The notes under the pieces were generated by a model, which was not told where the DNA came from, did not search any database, and saw nothing but the letters and a program-made list of their open reading frames with translations. Source: Distichodus sexfasciatus (lineage: Eukaryota; Chordata; Actinopteri; Characiformes; Distichodontidae). From it: DNA of 64,000 bases. The stretch lies in assembly GCA_032718565.1 (NCBI GenBank), contig JAVGVS010000476.1, positions 1 through 64,000 on the forward strand, given 5' to 3'. Below, piece by piece: positions 1 through 9,524 of the stretch. Within the stretch, counting starts at the first letter, position 1. Each line of letters opens with the position of its first letter. The position numbers were made by a program, and so were the translations under genes.

Positions 1-25
1 TAATAATAATAATAATAATAATAAT
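1..25. repeat. (TAA)n microsatellite
   Basis: The window opens in a pure TAA triplet run of about 25 bases. It is simple sequence with no coding meaning. Confidence 0.9.
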
Positions 26-224
26 GCACAATCATCGCCTAGAAATGAAGAAATCACATTTATGCATCAGAGCAATGATGCAGCATTCATCTCTTATCTC
101 TTCCCTAATTGCTGTACCGATGTTGTTTCTTATATTGCCAAAATATTGGGACACATGACTTGACACACACATGAATTTTAATGAAATTCCATTCTTAATT
201 TGCTCCATATGCTTTAATATGTTA

Positions 225-650
225 ATATGTTGGTCCACCCTTTAACAGCTCTAACAGCTTCAACTCTTCTAGGAAGGCTGTTCACAAGCTTTAGGAGTGT
301 GTTTTTTGGGAATTTTTCGCTATTCTTCCAGAACAGCATTTGTGAGTTTCAGCCACTGATGTTGGCTGAGGCCAAGGCTTGGCTCCCTGTCTCCACTCTA
401 ATTCATCTCAAAGATGTTCTATCAGGTTGAGGTCAGGGCTCTGTGCAGGCCAGTCAAGTTCCTCCTCCACACCAAACTTCCTCATCATCCATGTCTTTAT
501 GGAGCTCGCTTTGTACACTGGTGTGCAGTCATGTGGGAACAGGCAGGGGACGTCTCCATACTCTTCCCACAAAGTCGGAGAGCATGAAATTGTCCAAAAA
601 TCTCTTGGTGTGCCGAAGCATTAAGAGTTCCTTTCACTGGAACTAAAGGG
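225..650 (-). mobile_element. Tc1/mariner transposase remnant
   Basis: On the minus strand the segment reads as the degraded 3' part of a Tc1-type transposase. The hallmark around the catalytic D/E is readable as a DLNLIEHL-like motif near 415-435, and the usual carboxyl end (NTLLKLVNSLPRRVEAVRA) lies near 240-300. Stops and frame changes interrupt it, so it is dead. Neither terminal inverted repeat was identified. Confidence 0.7.
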
Positions 651-714
651 TCAAAACCAACCCCTACTGGAAAACCTCAATTCAGTGATATTTTTGGCAA
701 TATGTTATACTAAC

Positions 715-1272
715 CAGAGGCAGACAGTAACTAAATAAATTTACTTGAATACTGTAGGGCCTACTTAAGTAGAGTTTTTGAGTGTCTGTACTTCACTTGA
801 GTAGTATTTTATTTGGAAACTTTTGACTTCCACTTCACTACATTTGTAAGACAAATACTGTACTTTTTCTTCACTACATTTCTATCAAGGTTCTCGTTAC
901 TTTCAAATTTATGGATAAAGTGGATGTTATTCCCCCTTTTCTAAAAGGTGATTGGTTGTTTGGCAGGTGACAGTCTGTCAGTAATCAGTAGAGTTACGTC
1001 ACTCTTGTAGACTGGAACTATAAAACCAAGTTCAGACAGGTCTGCTGTTTTCTGTCTTGATTAAAACATTGTTTCTGTCAGAAAGTCATGAAGGTACAGG
1101 TGTAGAGCTGGGTTTTAAGCAGGTTAGAATGTTGATTTTATGTTGTGAGCAGGCTGCATTTACAGCTATTGCACTGTGTTTGGTGTGTAGTCTTACAATT
1201 AATTAATAAAAAAAACTAATGACTGGTTTTCTTTATCAGTTTAGATTGTGTTTCATTCTGTAACACATTTTG
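715..1272 (-). mobile_element. Truncated hAT-type nonautonomous element (inverted copy of 40253-41119)
   Basis: It begins CAGAGGCAGACAGTAACTAA and, read on the minus strand, matches the element at 40253-41119 from that element's end back to about 40510. Shared blocks include the AAGTACTCAAGTAAAT-like end and the CAGTCATTAGT block. The other terminus is missing. It sits directly upstream of the first exon of gene A and could contribute promoter sequence. Confidence 0.75.
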
Positions 1273-1389
1273 CAAGTAAATTGGGTATGAGCAGTATGTT
1301 TTTGACAATATTTGTTCACTTTCATGTGCTGAAACACATTAAGAACACAAAGAACACTTTTTAAAAAATGTCAAATCTTTGTTTCAGAA

Positions 1390-1447
1390 ATGAAGTTCGT
1401 CTACCTAACACTCATGGTTTACTTTGGCTTTATGGAAAGCTCTCCAG
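1390..1447 (+). CDS. Gene A exon 1: signal peptide
   Basis: ATG opens a hydrophobic leader (MKFVYLTLMVYFGFMESSP) and the exon ends CCAG before GTTTGT, phase 1. The length, 58 nt, equals the first coding exon of gene F. This was chosen as the start because it is the only upstream ATG that gives a leader in phase with the V-set exon. Confidence 0.7.
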
Positions 1448-4400
1448 GTTTGTAGCAAATTTATTATCCCTTTATTCTGATTCTAATGGTTCAAAAACTG
1501 TTATTTTATGTCATGCTTGTTTCTCATTTCAGCACATTTTAAGTTAATTGGTCCTGAAGCCCCTCTCATGGTTGATGCTGGTTACAGTCTGGTTTTGCCT
1601 TGTTCTCTCCAACCCAACGTCAGCGCTGTGGACATGATGCTCGAATGGCTCAGAGATGACATTTTTGGAATCAACAGACGTGTGCATCTCTATGAAGGTA
1701 ATAAAGACGTAAACGACAAACAGATTCCATCTTACAGAGGGAGGACGTCTCTGTTTAAAGAAGAGCTGCAGAAAGGCAACGCGTCTCTCAAACTCTCAGC
1801 GGTCCAGCCTTCTGACGAGGGGGATTACAAGTGTGTAATACGATCCGAGTCGTCGCACGAAGACATCACTTTTCACGTCACAGTTAAAGGTGAAGGTCAT
1901 CACGTCGACACTCTTACTGCTAACTTTATTTTCCTAAATGTGTAACACAGTCAGAGAATTACAAGTACAGAGAATCACAATTCACCTTTTTACAGTTTTT
2001 ACATATACCTTTTCTGGCATTTAGCAGACGCTCTTATCCAGAGTGACTTCAAATTCCCTAATTTCAGGGACAGTCTCTCTGGAGCAGCTTGGGGTTAAGG
2101 GTCTTGCTCAAGGGACCCAGTGTTGGTAGTGCTGGAAGTAGGATTTGAACCCATGACCCTCTTGGTCCAGAGGCGAGTTTCCTAACCACTAGACCACCAT
2201 CCTATTGTATTTCTTGCCATTCCTGACGGGAGCCAGTTCTAGATCCAGGCTGGTAAAGGTACCACTGAGGTACTCATGAGAAAGGTACTGACCCTGCTAT
2301 GATTTAATATTATGTCTCCAACAAACAAGGGCTTATGGAGAACTGTAATCCTATTACTCCTGATATTTTATTATGGAATAACTGGCTTTTAAATCCCCCC
2401 AAAGAGTTGTGTAATTTCTTTTGGATTCACATTTTTCGTTTCTTTCTTGTTTTTCCAGTTGAGAATTTAAAAGTATTTGGTCCAGCCGATCCTCTTGTTG
2501 CTGTAGCTGGCGAAGACCTGGTTCTGCCATGTTTTATCCAACCCAGTGTCAGTGCCGTGGATATGAGGGTGGAGTGGTTCAGAATGTATCTGACTGAAAC
2601 TCTAGTCCATCTCTATGAAGATAACCAGGACAAAAATGACCAGCAGATGGACGTATACAGAGGGAGAACAGCTCTGTTCAAAGAGGAACTGGAGAAGGGC
2701 AACGCGTCCCTCAAACTTTCATCTGTTCGAACGTCTGACGAGGGAGTTTACAAGTGCCTGATTGAGTCTTATTCTTGGTATGATGACATCAATATTTATG
2801 TTGAAGTCAAAGGTAAAAGCAAGAAGCAGGTCCGTTTTGCATCAAATGCATGTAAAGTCTTGTGAATGTGGCATGATGAAGACTTAAAAAGTGTTTAAAA
2901 AATTTCAAGACATCTTTATAAAATGGCAAGCTATGAAAATCATTATTGGTATTTAATGTGTGGTAAAATTCATGCCATGGTTAAAACTAGTCATTGTTTT
3001 TTTATTTCTAAGCAACTACATATGCCTTATATGATCTAAAAATAATTTTTAGATCTTTTTTAACTTTGTCTTTCAGGAAAAGGTTTTCATGCTTGGAAGA
3101 TTGCCATAATTTGTATTGCTGTTTTTGGAATTTTGTTTGGTGGATTTACAGCTTTCGTCTTGGGAGGTAATTACATTTAATTTTTTGTTTCTTGGTGGAG
3201 TCCAGCTTGCTATAATATAATAGCAGTGGTTAGCACTGCCACCTCACAACAAGTCCCGGTTGGGATTAAGCAGTTCGGATAATGAATAAATGAATGAATG
3301 AATCTATAGAGACCTACAGCAAAAAATAGCAGAGAATGAAAAGTGTTTTCTGTAATAAATTATGTCTTTTGGTATTACAGCTTAGTTTGTTCAGTGTACA
3401 GAAACAGCTCAATAATAATGTGCGTTTATGTATGAAATTACAAACTGTCCTTGTGTTAACAGAATTCCATGGATTAAATTTGAGAATTCCAATCACATTG
3501 GTTAATGTTAGACATAGGACGAATTGATGTACTTAATTTATTAGCAAAAATTGACCAATGACTGCTATATATTACTCAAAAAAGTGTAAGTCCGGCGTGT
3601 CTAGTTTTGGTCCTGAAGGGCCGATATCATGGAGGATTTCAATCATATCATGGAGGATTTCAATCATTCAATCAATGTTCTGCACTCAATTATGGTGGAA
3701 AACTTCCAAGATACTGGCCTTTCACCCCTGGTGTAAGTGGATTAATAAATTGCCTAATATATTCCACTCACTGCTAGTTGCTACGGTAATGAGGTAATCA
3801 ATGATCACTTCACCGTAGTATTTTGAACATTTCCCTGAACTAGGCACAAATATAAATGTTTAACAAACCTCTGTTCCATTGTACATATATTGATTAGTTT
3901 CCACATCAATGACCAGATCCATATATTCAACCATCTCTGAATTGCAGACATGTTATTGGTAAAGAAGCTCTCTCCTGCTCAGTGCTCAGTGGTCACCTAC
4001 CTGCATCTTAATACAGAAACACCACATAATGAATGGAAGCTAAAGAAATACAACACAACAGATGAAGGCTTAACGAGACTCATTAAAGCAATCTCCAACT
4101 GCAGAAAGGTTCGGTAAGTAGCTAAATCCTTAAATAACTATTAAATTCAGTAGAAAGTCTGAAAACACTTTTATTTTAGCATTTAATCTGGTCTTTTTTT
4201 GTTTGTCGATCACTTTGTTATTTTACGATACTATTAATCATGTCTTGGTTGTCATTCAGGGTTTAAATTTGGTGGGGGAGGGGATAGGGGTGTGTTCCTC
4301 TACGTAAGTGTCACAAAGTCTGATGCAAAACAGGACATGTAGACACATTCGCTGGACACTGTGCTATTTACGTTTACATTTATAGCAGTTAGAAGACGTT

Positions 4401-7400
4401 ATCCAGAGTGACGTCCATTTTCCTAACTTCAGGGAGAGTCTCCCTAAGAGCAAGTTGGGGTTTAAGGGTCTTACTCAGGGACCCAATGATGGTAGTGGTG
4501 GAGGTAGGATTCAAACCCTTGACCTCTTGGTTCATATGTGAGTAGCCTCCACCACCACCACCACCACTATTGGGCTCAGTTGGGCACATGGGACAAAATC
4601 CAAAACAAAACACTCTTTCTTAGCAAACAGGCAGGACCCCAGATGGTGGACGGACAAGGAACACAGGGCGAAAAGCAAACTAATACACTACCAGTCAAAA
4701 GTTTGGACACACCGTCCCATTCAATGTTTTATTCTTTATCATTATGACTATTTACATTGTAGATTCTCACTGAGGGCGTTATGAATGAACACATATGGAA
4801 TTATTATACCCCAAAACATGTTTTATATCTTAGGTTCTTGCAAATAACCCTTTGCTTTGATCACTGCCTTGCACACTCTTGGCATTTTCTCGATGAGCTT
4901 CATGAGGTAGTCACCTGAAATGGTTTTCCAACAGTCTTGAAGGAGTTCCCAGAGATGCTGAGCACTTGTTGGCCCTTTTGCCTTCACTCTGCGGTCCATC
5001 TCATCCCAAACCATCTCGATTGGGTTTGGTCAGGTGACCGTGGAGGCCAGGCAATGTGGCGCAGCACTCCATCACTCTCCTTCTGGGTCAAATAGCCCTT
5101 ACACAGTTCATTCATAGTTGTGATGCCTTTAGTGAGAATCTACAATGTAAATAGTAATGCAAATAAAGAAGAAACATTGAATGGGAAGATGTGTCCAAAC
5201 TTTTGACTGGTAGTGTATATCCTGAAACACTAAGTACATCATGACAAATCAAATCAAACAACAAGCAAATAATTGACTGAGCCAATGAAAATAGAAGGGA
5301 TTACACTAGACACATGAATAGCAGGTAAAGAGAGTAACAAAGCTGGAGTAACAGAAATAACCAATCAGAAACAAAATCAAAAAAGCTGCGACAATGGAAC
5401 GATGGACAGGACAGAGAAAATACAATACAAAATGTAACATTGGTGGCACCTGGTGGCCGGTGTGATCTGTGACAACATGGCCCTTAACCCCGAAGTGCTC
5501 TAGAAGGACTGTACATACAACTTGTCATATGGCATAATAAATAAACAAATAAACACAATAATTTGCCAAATGTATCAAATAATGAAGAAATTCCTTTTCT
5601 CTTTCTTGCTGTTTGTCTTCACTTTTTAAAGGTTAGATGGATGCAATCTTACAGAAATGTCCATGGAAACATTGGTTGCAGCTCTGCAAAAAGAAACCTC
5701 ATCTTTAATACATTTGGACCTTAATAACAACGAAATGTCAGATTCAAGTGTAGAGAAACTCTTTAACGGACTCAATCATGAGCATTGTAGAGTCGAAGGA
5801 CTTGGGTGGGTATTACTTATAATTTATGTCTATTAAAATCATATTTCTTATTCATGGAAGGATTTGTTTGACAGCATTTAACTCTCTTTCTGTAGGCTTT
5901 CTTTGTGTAAACTCAGCAGTGCACAGTGTAGAACTCTAGGGATTGCGTTGCAAACAGCAAGCTGCCCTTTGAGAGAACTAGATCTCAGCAAAAATGACCT
6001 GCAGGATTCAGTGAAGCTGCTCTGCGATGGACTGAAGAGTTCAAACTGTAAACTGAAGATTCTCAGGTGAGGCAAATTAAACTGTTTTAAAGTAAAAAAT
6101 AGATATGTTGTATTATGAGTGCGTGATTATTTCTCATTGTGAACACACCACAGCACAGCACAACACAATGTGACCTCTGCATTTGACCCATCCGTGAATG
6201 AGCAGTGGGTAGCTAACAAGGTTAGCAGTGTTGGGGGCGGTATCTTGTTCGTGAGTACCTCAGTGGTACCTTTACCGGCCCTGGGATTCAAACCGGTGAC
6301 CTTCCGACCACAGGGTGAACAGCCTAACCGTTACGCTATCAACTGCCAAACGTCAAGCACAAAAAGTAAACTTGCTGCCTAATCTATCCCCCTCACTGTC
6401 AGGTGCCATGGTAACAAGGTGCCCGCTGTTATTCACGTCATCTGTCAGTTGTTATAATGTTACAGCTGATTTGTGTATTTACTCATCGTTTGCAGACTGG
6501 CTGTTTGTAATCTTGATGAAGGGTCGTGCAGCTTTCTCTCAAATGTGCTACAATCAACAAATCCCTTGATGGAACTGGACCTTAGCAACAACAAGCTGCA
6601 TGACTCAGGAGTGGAACTGCTCTCTGTTGGACTGATGAGTTCACACTGTAAACTGGAGATACTTAAGTGAGATATAAATACCTATGCTATATATGGTACT
6701 TTATATTGATTAGGATTAGAGATGTAACCAATCCGATATGTGGATGGGTATCGGTCCGATAACGGCTGGATCGGGTATCGGTGGCATTGGGCCGTTCTGT
6801 GGAGCCCATCTGTGTACGCTCAATTCGTTCTGCATGGGAAGTGGCACTGTGGTGAAGTAGAGCTGAAACCATTGTTCCAATAACTCGAATAATTCTATTA
6901 CAAAACATGGTTGATGCAATTTTCCTAGAATCGAAGCTTCGTTTAATTCATTTTACTCGCTAGTGCAGTTCCGCTTGTATTTCACACAGACGCTTATTAG
7001 TAACACACAATGTTTTCAGTGGCACAATCAAGACAAGACCTGATCCCTCTTCATGTGAAAGTATTTGTGAGATGTTACGTCCACTAAAGTAAATGCATAA
7101 AAACACATAAATTAAATTTTTCGTGATCATTCTGTGATAATGACCGCGCACATGAGCACCATTACTCGCTAAAACGCTCCAGTTTAAAACGTCCCCTTTA
7201 TTACAGACACAAACCATATTTTAGCTGATAAATAACCACAACAACCAGCGTTCTACTCACAACTCTGCCGTTTATTTAGATTTTCCCATAGATTTTCCAT
7301 TGTTTATTCTGGAGGATTGTGGGAAATGTAGTTCTCTGCAAAAGCAGCTCATTTTACAGGCCAAATTGGTTCAGAATGACAAACTTCAGTATTTCAGTAT

Positions 7401-9524
7401 TTTCAATTGATCAATTTTTTTTTCAATTTTATAATGTTATAGTGTAATCAATAAGAAAGAAGAAATATTTATGTGTCTAAACGAACAATTTTTGAGAACA
7501 AATAATTTAGCATATACATGTCTGTGCAATTATTACATTGGTTTAGTAGGAAAACATTATTTAAATCAAGCATTTCTTTAAGCATAACAATAACCTCAAT
7601 CATGTATTTAGACATTTTAAAGCATTATTTTATGTTTTAAAAAAGACTGTGACTGTATCGGATTTGTCTCAGTATCGGCAGTTACCAAATTTACAATATG
7701 GGTATCGGTATCGGACATCGCCTCATCTCTAATTAGGATATTTATATAGGATTTTATGAGCCAACTATATATCGGCGTAGGAAACAGAAAAATGTCATGT
7801 AAAATAGAAACATAAAATGTACACTAAGAGAATGAGGGAAGCCTTTTAAGACCTATATCATTAATGTTAATCAAGCTGTTTAAACAAGATAGCACTGTTC
7901 AAATTGCACTATGTGCTATATGTAGTCCTTTTTTTGCAGACTAGCTGGATGTAATTTGGAATCTTGCAAAAGTTTCGCATCAATTCTGACCTCAGGGCAT
8001 TCCACTCTAAGAGATGTTGATCTCAGCAACAACAACTTACAGGATTTGGGAGTAAAACCTCTCTCTGATGAGCTGAAGAATTCAAATTGTAAACTGGCAA
8101 TACTCAGGTAAGAATTTGTTTGGAAGTAAATGCTATTGCAAAGATTTTTCCTGCCTTTCACTCAGTGGGCTATAATTTTTGCTGTTTCCAAATGTGCCGT
8201 TGGCAGACGGAGGTGCTAGAGTATGATTTTATTAGCCACTTGATATATTGAATTCAAGATCACCATCTTTTAAATGTACAAGATAACTCTCAGCATGCCA
8301 GAGTTAAATTCTTTCTCAGCTTGGAGCAAAGTATCAGCTGTTGCCATAGTGCAGTGCAAAAATCGGAATGAGCAAATTGTAGACAAATTGTACAAGTAAA
8401 TTGTACTCTTTCTTAATCTCTGCAGGCTGTCTGGCTGTATGATCACAGATGTGGCATGCACTTATTTAGCTTCAGCTCTCAGTTCAAACCCCACGCACCT
8501 AGAGGAGCTGGATCTTACCTACAATTATCCAGGAGAGATAGGAGTAAAACTGCTCTACGAAAGACTGAAAGATCCACATTTCAAGCTGGACAGACTCATG
8601 TATGTTTCATGAGACATAATGTGTATATTTGCACATGAAGAGGGAGAGGGAGTAAATAAAGATGATGATGCCTATCATTAAAGATGTTTTATTTTTGTTA
8701 ATGAAGAACAATAGACTTTAACTGTAAATGCAAATGAAAACATGGTTTGAGAAATTGAGAAAGTGTGAATGGTTTAAATGTGCATGTTTGTGTCTTTTTT
8801 AAGGATGGAGAATGCAGGAAAGACAAGGATCAAATTTGATTACAGAAAATGTAAGTTCATACACATGGACACATATACACACTCCTGATTGTTTAGTGTG
8901 AATCCACAGGTACTGTGTACACACACACACACACACTTTTACTCATTGTGTTGCTCCTTCGTCTTTTTCCTCTTGGGTGTAGATGCCTGTGAACTCACAT
9001 TGGATCCAAACACGGCACAAAATTGCCTCTGTTTGTCTGAGGAGAACAGAAAGGCAATGTTTGTGAGAGAGGAACAGCCATATCCTGATCATCCAGAGAG
9101 ATTTGGTTTTTGGAAGCAGGTCTTGTGTAGAGAGAGTCTTAATGGGCGCTGCTACTGGGAGACTGAATGGAGCGGAGGGGCTGCTGTAGCAGTGACATAT
9201 AGAGGAATCAAAAGAAAAGGTGGTGATCGTGACCTTGTGTTTGGATACAATGAAAGATCCTGGAGGCTGGACTGCTCTAAAGGCACTTATTCTGTCTGCC
9301 ATGATAAAAATAGTACCATCATATCTGGAACTTCCTCTCACTCCAATAAGGTAGGAGTGTATCTGGACTGGCCTGCTGGAATTCTGTCCTTCTATAGTGT
9401 CTCCTCTGAAACACATAACCTGACTCACTTACACACTTTCCACTCTGCATTTACTGAGCCTCTCCTTGCAGGCTTTGGGTTTTGGGATTACAACTCTTCT
9501 GTTTGCTTGTGTCAAACAGAGTAG
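1390..9524 (+). CDS. Gene A: Ig-TM-LRR-PRY/SPRY hybrid receptor
   Basis: Proposed exons: 1390-1447, 1533-1889, 2459-2812, 3077-3166, 3948-4113, 5632-5805, 5896-6066, 6496-6666, 7940-8107, 8426-8599, 8804-8850, 8983-9524. All have GT/AG borders and matching phases (1,1,1,1,2,2,2,2,2,2,1) and join into 2472 nt, or 823 residues. Domains in order: signal peptide (about 1-19), V-set 1 (20-138), V-set 2 (139-256), transmembrane helix (about 262-284), NLR HD2 tail (287-341), five LRR exons (342-628), short linker, PRY-SPRY (644-823). No NACHT ATPase is present between the TM and LRR exons. Butyrophilins have an Ig-TM-B30.2 order, and fish NLRs have NACHT-LRR-B30.2. This gene combines the two and gene F repeats the plan. 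The inferred product is a type I membrane receptor with a cytoplasmic LRR-SPRY tail. The alternative is two abutting genes or separate transcripts. The introns hold Tc1, hAT and SINE copies. Confidence 0.72.
1533..1889 (+). CDS. Gene A exon 2: Ig V-set domain 1
   Basis: A 357-nt phase 1-1 exon. It shows the first disulfide cysteine in LVLPCSLQP, the core Trp in LEWLRDD, the butyrophilin/MOG-type block YRGRTSLFKEEL, an N-glycosylation site in GNASLKL, and the second cysteine in SDEGDYKCVI. This is a butyrophilin-family V-set. It is closely similar to the single V-set of gene F. Confidence 0.88.
2013..2205 (+). repeat. Interspersed fish SINE-like repeat, family 1
   Basis: Shares the blocks GCTCTTATCCAGAGTGACTT, GGGTTAAGGGTCTTGCTCA and CCTAACCACTAGACCACC with copies at 4375-4545, 27868-28045, 38330-38510 and 58636-58830. 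It lies in the intron between the two V-set exons. A partial copy of repeat family 2 (GGTACCACTGAGGTACTCATGAG) follows at about 2235-2300. Confidence 0.7.
2459..2812 (+). CDS. Gene A exon 3: Ig V-set domain 2
   Basis: A 354-nt phase 1-1 exon homologous to exon 2. Cysteines are in LVLPCFIQP and GVYKCLIE, the core Trp in VEWFRMY, then YRGRTALFKEEL and an NAS sequon. Adjacent homologous exons of matching phase indicate a tandem V-exon duplication that gene F does not have. Confidence 0.88.
3077..3166 (+). CDS. Gene A exon 4: transmembrane helix
   Basis: A 90-nt phase 1-1 exon encoding a long apolar stretch (KIAIICIAVFGILFGGFTAF). The KIAIICI start is shared with the matching exon of gene F. If the donor at 3167 is not used, reading on gives a stop within about four codons, so an Ig-TM-only isoform is possible. 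Confidence 0.75.
3948..4113 (+). CDS. Gene A exon 5: orphan NLR HD2 tail
   Basis: A 166-nt exon entered at phase 1 and left at phase 2. It encodes LSPAQCSVVTYLHL through TTDEGLTRLIKAISNCRKV. This aligns with the last 50 or so residues of the large FISNA-NACHT exon of genes B-E (for example SSGQCSAIAWM ... GYKRLIPAVSNCRKAV), the segment just before the LRRs. Here it stands alone with its own acceptor and no NACHT sequence upstream. The 166-nt length is identical in gene F. Confidence 0.78.
4375..4545 (+). repeat. Interspersed SINE-like repeat, family 1
   Basis: A copy of the family described at 2013-2205, with TTATCCAGAGTGACGTC and GGGTTTAAGGGTCTTACTCA blocks, followed by a (CCA)n run at about 4545-4567. 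It lies in the intron before LRR 1 of gene A. Confidence 0.65.
4686..5216. mobile_element. Tc1-type element, deleted (531 bp)
   Basis: Terminal inverted repeats CACTACCAGTCAAAAGTTTG and CAAACTTTTGACTGGTAGTG are flanked by TA on both sides (4684-4685, 5217-5218), the Tc1/mariner target site. On the minus strand at 4823-5014 the carboxyl end of a Tc1 transposase is legible (WDEMDRRVKAK, QHLWELLQDCW). Most of the transposase is missing. It lies in an intron of gene A and has a close relative at 20889-21436 in gene B. Confidence 0.88.
5632..8599 (+). CDS. Gene A exons 6-10: five LRR exons
   Basis: Exons 5632-5805, 5896-6066, 6496-6666, 7940-8107 and 8426-8599 (174, 171, 171, 168, 174 nt) are each phase 2-2. 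Each encodes one ribonuclease-inhibitor-type repeat pair with the pattern LxxLDLSNNxLxDSGVxLLxxGLxxxxCKLxIL. The last is the special pre-SPRY type (LSGCMIT ... LDLTYNYPGE), found in the same place in every gene of the cluster. All five are open; deletions of one or two codons are in frame. Confidence 0.8.
6128..6350 (-). repeat. tRNA-derived SINE copy, family 2
   Basis: Read on the minus strand it matches 28650-28890. Shared blocks include GGTACCACTGAGGTACTCA and a pol III B-box-like GGTTTGAATCC. It lies between LRR exons 2 and 3 of gene A. Confidence 0.65.
6717..7731. mobile_element. hAT-type nonautonomous element with 8-bp target duplication
   Basis: The ends begin TAGAGATG on both strands and the exact 8-bp duplication ATTAGGAT flanks the insert (6709-6716 and 7732-7739). 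Subterminal GGTATCGG repeats are typical of the TAGGGATG...ATCGG hAT group, also seen at 29027-31705. No open transposase remains. It is inserted in the intron between LRR exons 3 and 4 of gene A. Confidence 0.85.
8804..8850 (+). CDS. Gene A exon 11: 47-nt linker exon
   Basis: Entered at phase 2 and left at phase 1, encoding MENAGKTRIKFDYRK between the LRRs and PRY-SPRY. Every gene in the cluster has a 47-nt exon here (21795-21841, 24270-24316 minus, 34250-34296 minus, 46047-46093, 57041-57087), which makes it a reliable landmark. Confidence 0.78.
8983..9524 (+). CDS. Gene A exon 12: PRY-SPRY (B30.2) domain
   Basis: Starts with the PRY signature YACELTLDPNTA, then DHPERFGFWKQVLCRESL and GRCYWETEW of SPRY, VFGYNERSWRL, VGVYLDWPAGILSFYSVSS and TEPLLAGFGFW near the end, with stop TAG at 9522-9524. 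Length, about 180 residues, is normal for B30.2. The domain is a protein-interaction module, cytoplasmic in butyrophilins, TRIMs and fish NLRs. Confidence 0.92.

Noticed and set aside
1390..4113. Gene A as two genes: a short Ig-TM gene followed by an NLR fragment
   Set aside because: Not excluded, but phases fit through the join, no promoter-like start or ATG exon was seen before the HD2 tail, and gene F has the same join.
4538..4747. Poly-His open stretch on the plus strand
   Set aside because: It comes from a (CCA)n run at the end of a SINE-like repeat and continues into a Tc1 terminus.
8943..9428. Long minus-strand open stretch opposite the gene A PRY-SPRY exon
   Set aside because: It is the shadow of a strongly supported coding exon. 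The same kind of antisense opening appears opposite the other PRY-SPRY and NACHT exons.
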